Assembly (NCBI GenBank): GCA_016286035.1
Contig: JAEERY010000092.1
Location: 35,257 to 99,256 of the forward strand
Length of the DNA: 64,000 nt
Source: Lachnospiraceae bacterium
GTDB taxonomy: Bacteria; Bacillota; Clostridia; Lachnospirales; Lachnospiraceae
Reading direction: 5' to 3'
Part shown: piece by piece, positions 10,378 to 20,094 of the stretch
Position numbering within the stretch: the stretch's first letter is position 1
Layout: every line of letters starts with the position of its first letter
Translations under genes and position numbers: made by a program
The notes under the pieces: model-generated
What the model saw: the letters and a program-made list of their open reading frames with translations, nothing else
What the model was told of the DNA's origin: nothing
Databases searched by the model: none

Positions 10378-12000
10378 ATGAGTATTACATACGATCCCAT
10401 GACGGGAGAACCTATCGAGACTCCCGATGAGGAAGTCAAAGAGGTTGCTGCTGAAGCAACAGCAGCCGCAGAAGAAGTAAAGGAAGAAGTAAAAGAAGAG
10501 GCAAAAGAGGTTGAAGAAACTGCTGTGGAAGCTGTTGAAACAACAGAGGCTGCCGTTAGCGAGGGTAATAATTTCGATCCGATGACAGGTGAGCCTGTTA
10601 CCACGCCCGCATCACAGCCTGCAGGCGGTAACGACGCTCCCGTCAAGTCTGATTATTCGCCCATACCGGCAGAACCTACGAATGATGATAATCCCAAGTT
10701 CAAGCTTATCGGTATAGCTGCGATCGCACTTATTTGCGTTGCTCTTATCTTAGCTATAATATTCGGCGGACTTATCTCATCAAAGAAGGATAAGGTTAAA
10801 AAGGCAATTAAATCGACTTTCACGGTTGAGACAGGCCTTACAAAGGTAGCAAAGGATCTTAGCGGAATCCTTAACTCACAGGATTATACAGTTGAATTTG
10901 ATGCTGATCTTGATGATCTCGGAAATATAAGCGGACAGAGTATTGTTGCTGGAAAAGAAAAGCAGGTTATCGTTGACCTTGATATCGACGAGATACCCAG
11001 TATGTCTGCAAAGATAGGTATTGATTCAAAGCAGGTTAAGGCCGAGATTCCGGAAATTTGCGATAAACTTTTCGTATATGACTATACAGCTGACAAAGAC
11101 GGTATGATAACCGATTACGTTAATGATGATGAGCTCAAATCTCTTGATGCATCTCTTAAGATGATCTATGACGGTTACAACTCAGATACAGACGAGCTTC
11201 AGAAGGAGCTTACAAATTGCATGAACAAGCATCTTAAAGAGCTCGAGTTTGAAAATGCAGATAAAAAGTCATACAAGATCGACGGCAAGAAAGTTGAATG
11301 TAAGGGTTACAGTGTAGAGATCGACAAGGATTTCTGCCTCGACCTCTGGGATGATATCACAGATATTTACGTTGACGAGTATAAGGATAAATTTGAAGGT
11401 CTTGAAGAAGTTTCAGGTGAATCTTTGGAGGATTCTTTCAAGGAAGCACGTAACGAACTCAAATCAATGCCCGATATGACCGTTTATTTCTATATCTACA
11501 AGGGCAAACTTGCTTCAATCAAGGCTGAAGGCGATAAGAAATCAGGCGAGATCGAGATTCTCTTTAAGGGTGGCGATTACAGAGCTCAGAATATATCTGT
11601 TGAAGCTGACGGAGAAGAAGTATTTGCTTTAACCGGAAGCACAAAGAAGGATAAAGAGATCTACGGTATCGAGATAGACGGCGATGAGGTCTGCACTGTT
11701 GAGTACAACACTAAGAAGGGCAGCCTTGCGATATCTTATGACTATTACTATGATGAATTCGAACTTGAGATGGACATCGATTCATCTTCAAGCGAGGTTT
11801 CGTTTGAGATCAAGGATTTCGATTTTGATGATGATGTCAGCGGAAGCATGAACTTCAAGTTCAAAAAAGGCGCTAAGATTGAGAAGTACACAAACACCGA
11901 TGAGTTTGATGTAGGCGAAGCAAGCCAGAGTGATTTCATGGATCTTATAGAATCATTCGATTCAGATGTTTTGGAAGAGTTTGGTGGCTTATTCTTTTAA
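10378..12000 (+). CDS. Membrane-anchored protein with two DPMTGEP motifs (ABC cluster)
   Basis: A 540-residue protein whose function I do not recognise. Two near-identical motifs occur in the N-terminal region: YDPMTGEPIETP at residues 5-16 and FDPMTGEPVTTP at 66-77. They are separated by a low-complexity stretch rich in Glu, Ala and Val. One membrane segment spans about 109-133. The remaining 400 residues are acidic and probably extracytoplasmic, with many Asp/Lys-rich beta-type stretches. There is no signal peptide or lipobox, so the motifs should face the cytoplasm. It lies between an ABC ATPase and two permeases, and the next gene starts directly after its stop, so it is likely an accessory subunit. 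A GGAGGAG site precedes the ATG. Confidence 0.7.
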   Translation: MSITYDPMTGEPIETPDEEVKEVAAEATAAAEEVKEEVKEEAKEVEETAVEAVETTEAAVSEGNNFDPMTGEPVTTPASQPAGGNDAPVKSDYSPIPAEPTNDDNPKFKLIGIAAIALICVALILAIIFGGLISSKKDKVKKAIKSTFTVETGLTKVAKDLSGILNSQDYTVEFDADLDDLGNISGQSIVAGKEKQVIVDLDIDEIPSMSAKIGIDSKQVKAEIPEICDKLFVYDYTADKDGMITDYVNDDELKSLDASLKMIYDGYNSDTDELQKELTNCMNKHLKELEFENADKKSYKIDGKKVECKGYSVEIDKDFCLDLWDDITDIYVDEYKDKFEGLEEVSGESLEDSFKEARNELKSMPDMTVYFYIYKGKLASIKAEGDKKSGEIEILFKGGDYRAQNISVEADGEEVFALTGSTKKDKEIYGIEIDGDEVCTVEYNTKKGSLAISYDYYYDEFELEMDIDSSSSEVSFEIKDFDFDDDVSGSMNFKFKKGAKIEKYTNTDEFDVGEASQSDFMDLIESFDSDVLEEFGGLFF

Positions 12001-13212
12001 ATGATGTTTTGGGGATATTTTAAGACTGAATTCAAAAACAGCATAGTAATGATCAAAAAACAGGCCATTGCTTATCTATTGATCATATTAGCACTGACTG
12101 CCGTATTTGCGGCAGTCAGCTTTGCAATTGGGAAAAATGATAAACCAAGAGTAAAGACTGCAGTTGTGATGCCTGATGATAACAAGCTAACCCTGATGAT
12201 GATCAGATATATATCGCAGATGGAAAGTGTAAGCAGCATGACAGAGTTTGTCTATATGTCAAAAGATGAGGCCTTTGATAGTCTTGATCGAAATGAGATA
12301 AATGTTGTCATCGAGCTTCCGCCTGATTTTTATGAAAATGTCAACAACGGATACAATACTCCTATCGATATTTATATCAGAAATGATGCGGATGGTCTTA
12401 CCAAAGGATTTGTACAGGTCATCAAAAGCGGCACGGGATATGTAAGGACTACTGAGGCTGCGGTCTATTCGTTTTTAAACATCAGCCGAAGCGGTGAGTA
12501 TGAAGTCATACTTCAAAATGAGAGTATCGGTGATCATATTGCTTATGTATATGCAAACCTTCTCATGCACAGAACACGAATATTTAATACCGCGATCATA
12601 TCGGAGTTTGGTGAGGTAAACGGTTATGTATTCTATTTCTGGTCAGGATTTCTCATTGTTCTTTTATACATATGTCTTTCATTCGGATATCTTTACAGAC
12701 CTCAGGAAAGATCCATAGAAAAAAAGCTTAAGGGCTTTAATATCTCATCTGTAAGGATCTCACTGATCAAAGAATTCATTATGAGCATTCATCTGACTGC
12801 TTCGGGGATAGTGCTTTATTTGATAGCTCTTTATGCCGGTAAGAAGATGGAGATCAGTTTCTTTGATCCTCATTTTTGGCACATACTTATCCTATGGCTT
12901 ATATCGTTTTCACTTGCCGGTCTGTTTGACATGATCTATTCATTTGCCGGAAATGATTACGGCGTAATGGCAACACTTTTATCGGTAAGTGTTCTGATGG
13001 TCATATGTGCGGGAATGATAATCCCTTTTTCAAGACTCGGTCAGATCCCGAAATTCATAGGATATATAGATCCCTTAAAATACATGTTTGCGGCTTTGAT
13101 ATGCTTAAGCAATAACAGTTTTCAGCTCAGTGCACTTTGTGCATTGGCGATTATTATCCTTGTTGAACACGTTTTAGGTGGTATATGCAAAAGATATGTA
13201 TATGGTTTTTGA
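12001..13212 (+). CDS. ABC-2 type permease
   Basis: A 403-residue membrane protein of the ABC-2 permease class. An N-terminal membrane segment (about 20-42) is followed by a long extracytoplasmic domain (about 45-205), then roughly five membrane segments in the C-terminal half. This is the layout of YhgE/Pip- and YbhS-like exporters. It begins with ATGATG immediately after the previous stop codon, so translation is likely coupled. Its end overlaps the next gene by 28 bases. Together with the ATPase at 9659 it would form an exporter; the substrate is unknown. Confidence 0.8.
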   Translation: MMFWGYFKTEFKNSIVMIKKQAIAYLLIILALTAVFAAVSFAIGKNDKPRVKTAVVMPDDNKLTLMMIRYISQMESVSSMTEFVYMSKDEAFDSLDRNEINVVIELPPDFYENVNNGYNTPIDIYIRNDADGLTKGFVQVIKSGTGYVRTTEAAVYSFLNISRSGEYEVILQNESIGDHIAYVYANLLMHRTRIFNTAIISEFGEVNGYVFYFWSGFLIVLLYICLSFGYLYRPQERSIEKKLKGFNISSVRISLIKEFIMSIHLTASGIVLYLIALYAGKKMEISFFDPHFWHILILWLISFSLAGLFDMIYSFAGNDYGVMATLLSVSVLMVICAGMIIPFSRLGQIPKFIGYIDPLKYMFAALICLSNNSFQLSALCALAIIILVEHVLGGICKRYVYGF

Positions 13213-14201
13213 CAACTTCAAAAGCTTTTCTTAAAAAGAAAATGTTATATATCACTGTGTTTGTGATGTTTCTTCTCTGTATGACCATCTTTGGTCTAAA
13301 CAGGAATTCATCGGATTCAATAGGACTGATGATCAACTGTAACGATGATGGATTGTCTGATAAACTCTACGATCATCTGTCAAAAGACAGAGCAGTGATC
13401 ATATTTGAAGATCTATTGAGCATACAAGAAGCTCTAAACAAAGATCAGATAAAACTCGCTTATGTGATAAACAAAACTCCTTATGATTATACCGTAAAAG
13501 GCATAGATAAGGGTGTTGTGGATATATATACATCACCCGGTTATCTTTATTTGGAGGTTGATAAAGAGACATTTTATGATGCATGGCTTTCAAGCTGTTC
13601 TGATCTTTTGATAAAAGAAGAGAGCACAAAGATCTTTAACGGAGACGGCAGGGAACTTACAGATAAGCTTATAAGCGAAAGAGACAGATATCTTAACAGC
13701 GATGAGCTTTTCGATTTTTCTCTTCATGAATATGAATCCGATACGTATCAGTCTAAAGATGATATTACGATCAGGCTTATAATCTCACTCAGTATTTTTG
13801 TCATGGTATTTATAATGTTCGGACAGCAAAAGAGCGGTGAGAACAAGAGCATAATCAACTGCTATCCGAAAAAACAAAGATATGCCTATATGTTCATCGC
13901 ATCACTTAGTACGGCACTCATTATGGGTATAGCAGGTTTCATATGCATAAACATCTGCTCTGACAGGGGATTATTAAAAGAGGCAGTAAGCATGTCTGTT
14001 TTTCTTATCATTACCGTTATATGGGTATATATTGCGGGGCTGGTTTTAAGAAAAGAGACATCATTCATAACACTTTGTCCCATACTCATCATCCTGCAGG
14101 CGATCATAAGTCCCGTTTTCATAGATCTGGGCATTTATATCCCTGTTATAGGTTTTGTAAAGTATCTTTTCCCTGTGACTTATTATATATTGCTTATATG
14201 A
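13185..14201 (+). CDS. Second ABC-2 type permease-like protein
   Basis: A 338-residue membrane protein with the same architecture as its neighbour: one N-terminal membrane segment (about 13-33), an extracytoplasmic domain (about 35-185) and four or five C-terminal membrane segments. It ends abruptly in the last one (YYILLI). It overlaps the upstream permease gene by 28 bases, and the pair probably forms a heterodimer. Sequence conservation looks low, so it is recognised mainly from topology and context. Confidence 0.7.
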   Translation: MQKICIWFLTTSKAFLKKKMLYITVFVMFLLCMTIFGLNRNSSDSIGLMINCNDDGLSDKLYDHLSKDRAVIIFEDLLSIQEALNKDQIKLAYVINKTPYDYTVKGIDKGVVDIYTSPGYLYLEVDKETFYDAWLSSCSDLLIKEESTKIFNGDGRELTDKLISERDRYLNSDELFDFSLHEYESDTYQSKDDITIRLIISLSIFVMVFIMFGQQKSGENKSIINCYPKKQRYAYMFIASLSTALIMGIAGFICINICSDRGLLKEAVSMSVFLIITVIWVYIAGLVLRKETSFITLCPILIILQAIISPVFIDLGIYIPVIGFVKYLFPVTYYILLI

Positions 14202-14213
14202 GTCTGATTTTGA

Positions 14214-14219
14214 TATAAT
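14214..14219 (+). promoter_or_regulatory. Probable -10 box upstream of leuC
   Basis: A perfect TATAAT lies 38 bases before the leuC ATG. The only -35 candidate at suitable spacing (TTGCTT, 14190-14195, 18 bp) is weak and lies inside the preceding gene. A GGAGG ribosome site follows at 14244-14248. Confidence 0.5.
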
Positions 14220-14257
14220 ATATTGGAATTTTTATTAGTATTCGGAGGTAATTATAT

Positions 14258-15523
14258 ATGGGAATGACTATGACTCAAAAGATCCTTGCAGCCCATGCCG
14301 GACTTGAATATGTCGAGGCAGGACAGTTGATAGAGGCTGATCTCGATCTTGTACTAGGTAACGACATCACGAGTCCCGTAGCGATCCATGAGATTGAAAA
14401 GATGAAAGTAGAGGGAGTATTTGATAAGGACAAGATAGCACTTGTTCCTGATCATTTTGTTCCCAATAAAGATATAAAGAGTGCGCAGCATTGCAAATGC
14501 GTAAGAGAATTCGCAATGAAAAACAACATCACCAACTATTTTGAAGTTGGTCAGATGGGTATTGAGCATGCACTCCTTCCGGAGAAAGGTCTTACTGTTG
14601 CAGGCGATGTGATAATAGGTGCAGATTCTCATACATGTACCTACGGCGCAGTGGGTGCATTCTCAACAGGTGTCGGAAGCACGGATATGGCTGCAGGAAT
14701 GGCTACCGGAAAAGCCTGGTTCAAGGTTCCCGGTGCGATCAAATTCGTACTTAAGAACAAACCCGCAAAGTGGATAAGCGGTAAAGATATAATCCTTCAC
14801 ATAATAGGTATGATAGGCGTTGACGGTGCTCTTTATAAATCAATGGAATTTGTCGGCGACGGTATATCATATCTTACAATGGATGACAGATTCACTATCG
14901 CAAACATGGCAATAGAAGCAGGCGGAAAGAATGGAATATTCCCTGTAGACGATCTTTGCCTTGAATATATAAGACAGCACAGCAACAGAGAGCCTGTTGT
15001 TTACAGTGCAGACGAAGATGCTGTTTATGATCAGACTATAGAGATCGATCTTTCTTCATTAAAGCCTACCGTTGCATATCCTCATCTTCCTGAGAATACA
15101 AAAACAATAGATGAGGCTGTCAAAGATGATATCGTTATCGATCAGGTTGTTATAGGTTCATGCACAAACGGAAGAATGGATGACCTTAGGATCGCAGCAA
15201 AGATCCTTAAGGGAAAACAGGTAGCAAAAGGAATAAGACTTATCGTTATACCAGGCACACAGCAGATATATCTCAATGCCATCAAGGAAGGTCTTGTACA
15301 GACTTTTGTTGAGTGCGGTGGTGTTGTGAGCACACCTACATGCGGTCCCTGTCTTGGCGGCTATATGGGTATCCTTGCCGAGAACGAAAGATGCGTATCA
15401 ACAACAAACAGAAATTTCGTAGGCCGTATGGGACATATCACGAGTGAGATCTATCTTGCAAGTCCTGCAGTAGCAGCTGCAAGTGCAATAACCGGAAAAC
15501 TTACCGGACCCGAGAATATTTAA
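14258..15523 (+). CDS. leuC: 3-isopropylmalate dehydratase large subunit
   Basis: A 421-residue aconitase-family protein that isomerises 2- to 3-isopropylmalate with LeuD in leucine synthesis. The 4Fe-4S ligands are visible: a Cys in GSCTNGR and two in the [12 protein letters not shown] segment. The active-site region [15 protein letters not shown] is intact. The length (about 420) fits the archaeal/clostridial LeuC2 type, which always works with a separate small LeuD. leuD follows 18 bases downstream; leuA and leuB are not in the window. Confidence 0.95.
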   Translation: MGMTMTQKILAAHAGLEYVEAGQLIEADLDLVLGNDITSPVAIHEIEKMKVEGVFDKDKIALVPDHFVPNKDIKSAQHCKCVREFAMKNNITNYFEVGQMGIEHALLPEKGLTVAGDVIIGADSHTCTYGAVGAFSTGVGSTDMAAGMATGKAWFKVPGAIKFVLKNKPAKWISGKDIILHIIGMIGVDGALYKSMEFVGDGISYLTMDDRFTIANMAIEAGGKNGIFPVDDLCLEYIRQHSNREPVVYSADEDAVYDQTIEIDLSSLKPTVAYPHLPENTKTIDEAVKDDIVIDQVVIGSCTNGRMDDLRIAAKILKGKQVAKGIRLIVIPGTQQIYLNAIKEGLVQTFVECGGVVSTPTCGPCLGGYMGILAENERCVSTTNRNFVGRMGHITSEIYLASPAVAAASAITGKLTGPENI

Positions 15524-15541
15524 GCTTAAAGGAGAACCAAA

Positions 15542-16033
15542 ATGAAAAATGCCAAAGGCACTGTTATAAAATACAAAGACAATGTTGACACCGATGTAAT
15601 AATCCCTGCAAGATATCTGAACAGTTCGGATCCAAAGGAACTCGCGGCACATTGCATGGAGGATATTGACAAAGACTTTGTAAACAATGTAAAACCCGGC
15701 GATATAATCGTTGCAGGCAAAAATTTCGGATGCGGCTCGTCAAGAGAGCATGCACCCATAGCCATCAAAGCATGCGGTGTCAGCTGTGTTATAGCCGAAA
15801 CATTTGCAAGGATATTCTATCGTAATTCCATCAATATAGGATTGCCCATCATAGAGTGTCCCGAAGCTGCCAAGGCAATTGATGCCGGTGATGAGGTTGA
15901 GATCGATTTTGACAGCGGTCTCATAAAGGATATAACAAAGAATACAGAATACAAGGGACAGCCTTTCCCCGCATTCATGCAAAAGATAATCGACTGCGAA
16001 GGGCTTGTTAATTACATTAATTCCGGAAAATAA
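15542..16033 (+). CDS. leuD: 3-isopropylmalate dehydratase small subunit
   Basis: A 163-residue swivel-domain subunit that completes the LeuCD dehydratase. The substrate-specifying loop [14 protein letters not shown] and the conserved [14 protein letters not shown] motif are present. The length matches the short LeuD2 type. It is preceded by an AAAGGAG site and is in the same unit as leuC. Confidence 0.95.
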   Translation: MKNAKGTVIKYKDNVDTDVIIPARYLNSSDPKELAAHCMEDIDKDFVNNVKPGDIIVAGKNFGCGSSREHAPIAIKACGVSCVIAETFARIFYRNSINIGLPIIECPEAAKAIDAGDEVEIDFDSGLIKDITKNTEYKGQPFPAFMQKIIDCEGLVNYINSGK

Positions 16034-16062
16034 TCATCAGTACCAAAGATTGGGGGATTCAG

Positions 16063-16761
16063 ATGAGCTACAGAATACTTGTTGCCGAAGATGACAATGA
16101 TATAGTTGAGATCTTAAGACTATATCTTGAAAATGAAGGTTTTGAACTTGTTATCAGCAGAGACGGTCAGGAAGCACTTGAAAAGTTTGAAGAAAACGAT
16201 ATCGATGTTGCTCTGATCGATATCATGATGCCGAAATTAAACGGATACGAGCTTATAAAAAGAGTCAGAGACACTTCTAACATACCCATTATAGTTATGA
16301 GCGCCAAAAACATGGACAGCGACAAGATCTTAGGCCTGACTCTGGGAGCAGATGATTATCTGACAAAACCTTTCAATCCTCTGGAGGTTGTTGCCAGGAT
16401 CAAATCCCAGCTTAGAAGATTCTATGATCTTAACACCAATGTTGTTGAAGAGACAAACAACATCATCACAGTCGGCGAACTTGTGATGGATCCTTCCAAC
16501 TTAAGCGTCAATAAAAACGGTAAGGAGATAAATCTTACTCCCACCGAATTCAAGATCCTTTCTCTTATGATGAGAACTCCGGGAAAGATATATACAAAGA
16601 TGCAGATCTTCGAAAATATCAACGGTGATTACTATGAGTCGGATGACAATACACTCATGGTGCATATCTCAAAGATAAGAGAAAAGATAGAAGACGATCC
16701 CAAGTCACCCAAATATCTAAAAACAGTAAGAGGACTGGGATATAAGATTGAGAAGAACTGA
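16063..16761 (+). CDS. OmpR/PhoB-family response regulator
   Basis: A 232-residue DNA-binding regulator. The receiver domain (residues 1-120) has the acidic pair in VAEDDND, phosphoacceptor Asp53 in DIMMPKLNG, and the switch Thr/Ser and Lys in VMSAKNM and TKPFNP. The winged-helix effector domain (about 135-230) contains LTPTEFKILSLMM and the VRGLGYKIE wing. It is followed 8 bases later by its likely cognate kinase. Target genes cannot be read from the sequence. Confidence 0.92.
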   Translation: MSYRILVAEDDNDIVEILRLYLENEGFELVISRDGQEALEKFEENDIDVALIDIMMPKLNGYELIKRVRDTSNIPIIVMSAKNMDSDKILGLTLGADDYLTKPFNPLEVVARIKSQLRRFYDLNTNVVEETNNIITVGELVMDPSNLSVNKNGKEINLTPTEFKILSLMMRTPGKIYTKMQIFENINGDYYESDDNTLMVHISKIREKIEDDPKSPKYLKTVRGLGYKIEKN

Positions 16762-16769
16762 GCATTTCG

Positions 16770-17933
16770 ATGAAAAAAACTACCGAGACCAACAAGAAAA
16801 AGGAACAGGGAAAGCTTAAGCTGTACAGCACCATATCATCAAACCTGATCACTTACATCATTGTAATGACCATGCTTGCTATGATGTTCGGTTTTGTGAC
16901 TTACGGCTTTACCATGTATCAGATTTCCGAGAACAGATTCACCTCAGATGAAGCGTTCTTTATTTTTCTGTGCTTTTTTATAGGTCTTTATATGCTTTTA
17001 ATGGTTCTGTTTTGTATCATCATCGGTAATCAGCTCTCAAAGCCGTTAAAGCTTCTAAGAAATGCCCTTGAAAACTTTGATGCCTCAAACATGCAGCACA
17101 TAGAATATGAGGGACCTAAAGAATTCATGGACATGGTTGACAGTTTCAACAATCTGTCGGACCGTTTGAGAGATATCGAGAATGAGAATAAAAGACTGGC
17201 TGATGAGAAGAACAAGATGCTTGCGGATATCAGTCACGATCTGAAAACCCCCATCACAGTCATATCAGGTTATGCTAGAGCTTTGCATGACGGTCTTATA
17301 AAGGAAAACGAGGTAAAGGACTATCTTAAAATAATCGATCAGAAGAGCTCAAACGTAGCAGACCTCATCAATCAGTTCTATGAATACAGCAAACTTGAAC
17401 ACCCTGAATATAATTTTGAACTGTTCAAATTGAATATAGCTGAATTCTTAAGAGAATTTCTTGTTGATAAGATCGATGAGCTTACCGTTAACGGTTATGA
17501 ACTCGAGGTTAACTTTCCGGATAACGAAGTCGGTTATATCATGGGTAATGAGATGCAGTTAAAGCGAGTATTCGAAAACCTTATCGCAAACACCGTGGCT
17601 CACACACCGAAAGGCACGCTTCTATCATTCGATATGGGATGTACAAGCGAAAAAGTCCTTATACGATACGAGGATAACGGCGGAGGCATCTCAGATGAAG
17701 TTGCTGACAGGATATTCGATCCTTTTGTAGTCAGTGATCCGTCAAGAAACAAATCAGGTTCCGGACTTGGTCTTTCCATCGCCAAGAAGATCGTTGAATA
17801 TCACGGAGGCACGATAGTGCTTGAAAGATACGCCGGCAAGACTCAGACCAGTTATCTTATAACTCTTCCCCTTTATGAAGAAGAACAGGAGGAAGAAACA
17901 AAAGAGGTTGAACCCAAAAAGAAAAAAAGATAA
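16770..17933 (+). CDS. Sensor histidine kinase (two membrane segments, short loop)
   Basis: A 387-residue membrane kinase paired with the regulator just upstream. Two membrane helices (about 25-52 and 60-90) are separated by only a dozen residues, so there is no extracellular sensor domain and sensing within the membrane or through a partner is likely. A HAMP-like linker leads to the HisKA motif ISHDLKTP with phospho-His156, then the N box, the DNGGGISDE motif and the GSGLGLSIAKKI ATP lid. The C-terminus is a charged Glu/Lys tail. The nearby leu and ruv genes give no hint of its stimulus. Confidence 0.9.
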   Translation: MKKTTETNKKKEQGKLKLYSTISSNLITYIIVMTMLAMMFGFVTYGFTMYQISENRFTSDEAFFIFLCFFIGLYMLLMVLFCIIIGNQLSKPLKLLRNALENFDASNMQHIEYEGPKEFMDMVDSFNNLSDRLRDIENENKRLADEKNKMLADISHDLKTPITVISGYARALHDGLIKENEVKDYLKIIDQKSSNVADLINQFYEYSKLEHPEYNFELFKLNIAEFLREFLVDKIDELTVNGYELEVNFPDNEVGYIMGNEMQLKRVFENLIANTVAHTPKGTLLSFDMGCTSEKVLIRYEDNGGGISDEVADRIFDPFVVSDPSRNKSGSGLGLSIAKKIVEYHGGTIVLERYAGKTQTSYLITLPLYEEEQEEETKEVEPKKKKR

Positions 17934-17951
17934 GCGAGAGGAAAATTATCC

Positions 17952-18542
17952 ATGTATGCTTTTTTAAGAGGTATATTGGCTGATACTGAAGAAGATGCGA
18001 TCATAGTTGATGTTTCCGGAGTAGGATACAGAGTCTATGTTCCTACGGCTCTGATATATGAAACAAAGATAGGCAGCGAGATATTTGTTCATACATACAC
18101 ATGCGTTCGTGAGGATGCATTCATTTTGTACGGCTTTTCGAGCAAGGAAGAACTCACTCTGTTTAAGAAGCTTATCACGGTAAGCGGTGTCGGACCAAAG
18201 GTCGCACTTTCGCTGCTTAGTGCTATGGATCATTCAAGTATAATCAGCGCTATTATAACGCAGGACAGCAAACTGTTAAGTTCCGCTCCCGGTGTGGGAT
18301 CAAAGACAGCAAACAGAATAATCTTGGAGCTTAAAGACAAGGTCGATGCGACTGATATACTTAATATACCGGCTAACGATAGCGTAAACAGTAAAGTGCT
18401 TGAACTTAGGCAGGAAGCATATGAAGCCCTTATCGGACTCGGCGTTTCAAACATAAAAGCCACACAGGCTTTAAACGAGATAGAGATCAATGAAGATTCC
18501 AAGATAGAGAATATTATCAAACAGCTTTTAGCTAAGATTTGA
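17952..18542 (+). CDS. ruvA: Holliday junction branch migration protein RuvA
   Basis: A 196-residue protein that binds four-way junctions as a tetramer and recruits RuvB. The N-terminal OB-fold starts [13 protein letters not shown]. Two helix-hairpin-helix motifs lie in [15 protein letters not shown] and [15 protein letters not shown], and a C-terminal RuvB-binding domain covers about 148-196. ruvB follows 7 bases later. RuvC is absent from the window; RecU encoded at 43710 probably supplies the resolvase. Confidence 0.96.
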   Translation: MYAFLRGILADTEEDAIIVDVSGVGYRVYVPTALIYETKIGSEIFVHTYTCVREDAFILYGFSSKEELTLFKKLITVSGVGPKVALSLLSAMDHSSIISAIITQDSKLLSSAPGVGSKTANRIILELKDKVDATDILNIPANDSVNSKVLELRQEAYEALIGLGVSNIKATQALNEIEINEDSKIENIIKQLLAKI

Positions 18543-18549
18543 GGATGAT

Positions 18550-19542
18550 ATGCAGCAGAGGATCATACAGACATCTGTAATCGAAGAAGATATAAAAAAC
18601 GACAATATCCTTAGACCGCAGTTTCTTAAAGATTATGTCGGGCAGGAGGATATCAAGGCAAATATCAAGATATGCGTCAAAGCCGCTTTGGAAAGGGGAG
18701 AGGCTCTTGATCATGTCCTTTTTTACGGTCCTCCCGGACTCGGAAAGACAACGCTTGCCTGTATAATAGCGAATGAACTTAGTTCCAATATAAAAGTCAC
18801 CAGCGGTCCTGCTATAGAAAAACCAGGTGACATGGCAGCTATACTTAGCGGCTTAAAAAGAGGCGATGTTCTGTTTATAGATGAGATACATCGTCTTGCA
18901 CGTCAGGTTGAGGAAGTTCTCTATACAGCAATGGAAGATTTTGCCATCGACATAATGATAGGCAAAGGACAGACCGCCAAATCTGTACGTATAGATCTTG
19001 AGCCATTCACTCTTGTCGGAGCAACAACAAAGGCCGGCAGTTTATCAGCACCTTTAAGAGACAGATTCGGTCTTATACACAGACTTGAGTTCTATACAGA
19101 TGATGAACTTAAAACCATCATAAATAATTCTGCGGATAAACTCGGTGTGAAGATAGAAGAAAACGGTGCAATAGAGCTTGCCAAAAGAAGCCGCGGAACA
19201 CCGCGTATCGCTAACAGGTTCCTAAAAAGAGTAAGAGACTATGCTCAGGTCAGATATGACAATATCATAACAGAAACTGTTGCAAGAGAAGTTCTGGATC
19301 TTATGGATGTCGATGATAAAGGGCTTGATAAAACAGACAGGCTCATCCTAAAGACCATGATAGAAAACTACGGCGGAAAACCGGTCGGTATATCGGCTAT
19401 CGCCGCGTCTATCGGAGAGGATCCCGATACAATCGAGGATGTTTATGAACCTTTCTTGGTACTTAAAGGTTTCATCAACAGAACGCCAAGAGGACGTATG
19501 GTCACTGATGCGGCGTATGAACATCTGGGGATCACGCCGTGA
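18550..19542 (+). CDS. ruvB: Holliday junction DNA helicase RuvB
   Basis: A 330-residue AAA+ motor that drives branch migration with RuvA. Walker A GPPGLGKT lies at residues 60-67 and Walker B DEIH at 111-114; the sensor region GATTKAG and arginine-finger segment APLRDRFG follow. The C-terminal winged helix ends with RTPRGRMVT. The length is standard. It closes the ruvAB pair. Confidence 0.97.
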   Translation: MQQRIIQTSVIEEDIKNDNILRPQFLKDYVGQEDIKANIKICVKAALERGEALDHVLFYGPPGLGKTTLACIIANELSSNIKVTSGPAIEKPGDMAAILSGLKRGDVLFIDEIHRLARQVEEVLYTAMEDFAIDIMIGKGQTAKSVRIDLEPFTLVGATTKAGSLSAPLRDRFGLIHRLEFYTDDELKTIINNSADKLGVKIEENGAIELAKRSRGTPRIANRFLKRVRDYAQVRYDNIITETVAREVLDLMDVDDKGLDKTDRLILKTMIENYGGKPVGISAIAASIGEDPDTIEDVYEPFLVLKGFINRTPRGRMVTDAAYEHLGITP

Positions 19543-19552
19543 CTTAATGGTA

Positions 19553-19581
19553 TTGCATTTCACAGACCATTTTAATATAAT
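19553..19581 (+). promoter_or_regulatory. Promoter of zapA
   Basis: A -35 box TTGCAT (19553-19558) and a perfect -10 TATAAT (19576-19581) at 17-bp spacing, between ruvB and zapA. Confidence 0.7.
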
Positions 19582-19623
19582 TAATGTGTTTAGGTTTTAA
19601 GACAAAAAACAGGGGTAGAGAAT

Positions 19624-20025
19624 ATGGCAGCAAAGACAGATGCAGAAGTATTGATCGGTGGTAAGGTATACACTTTATGCGGGTATGAGAGTGAAGAATA
19701 CCTGCAGAAAGTCGCTTCTTATATAAACAATAAACTTGCTGAATACAATGCGATGGAAGGATTCAGAAGATCTTCCATAGATATGCAGAACGTACTGATG
19801 CAGATCAATCTGGCAGATGATTATTTTAAAGCCAAGAAGCAGATCGCAACCATGGAAGAAGAGATGGAGGCTAAAGATAAAGAAGTCTATGATCTCAAGC
19901 ATGAGTTGGTAACAAATCAGATCAAGATGGAAAATCTGGACAAATCTCTTAAAAGTGCTAAAGAAGAAATTGCTGTGAAGGATAAGAAAATTGTTCAGCT
20001 TGAAACTCAGTTAAAGCATAAGTAA
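19624..20025 (+). CDS. zapA: Cell division protein ZapA
   Basis: A 133-residue FtsZ-associated protein that cross-links FtsZ filaments at the division ring. The N-terminal globular domain has the family pattern AEVLIGGKVYTLCGYESEEY followed by a helix with INNKLAEY. The C-terminal two-thirds (about 65-133) is a Lys/Glu-rich coiled coil, longer than in short ZapA proteins. It has its own promoter and terminator. Confidence 0.85.
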   Translation: MAAKTDAEVLIGGKVYTLCGYESEEYLQKVASYINNKLAEYNAMEGFRRSSIDMQNVLMQINLADDYFKAKKQIATMEEEMEAKDKEVYDLKHELVTNQIKMENLDKSLKSAKEEIAVKDKKIVQLETQLKHK

Positions 20026-20031
20026 AAGGTG

Positions 20032-20065
20032 AACGGAATTCTTTACGGATTCCGTTTCTTTTTGG
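20032..20065 (+). terminator. Intrinsic terminator after zapA
   Basis: AACGGAAT (20032-20039) pairs with ATTCCGTT (20049-20056), followed by a T-rich tract. Confidence 0.75.
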
Positions 20066-20094
20066 GTTTGGATCATCATATGAAGGTGTGAATC

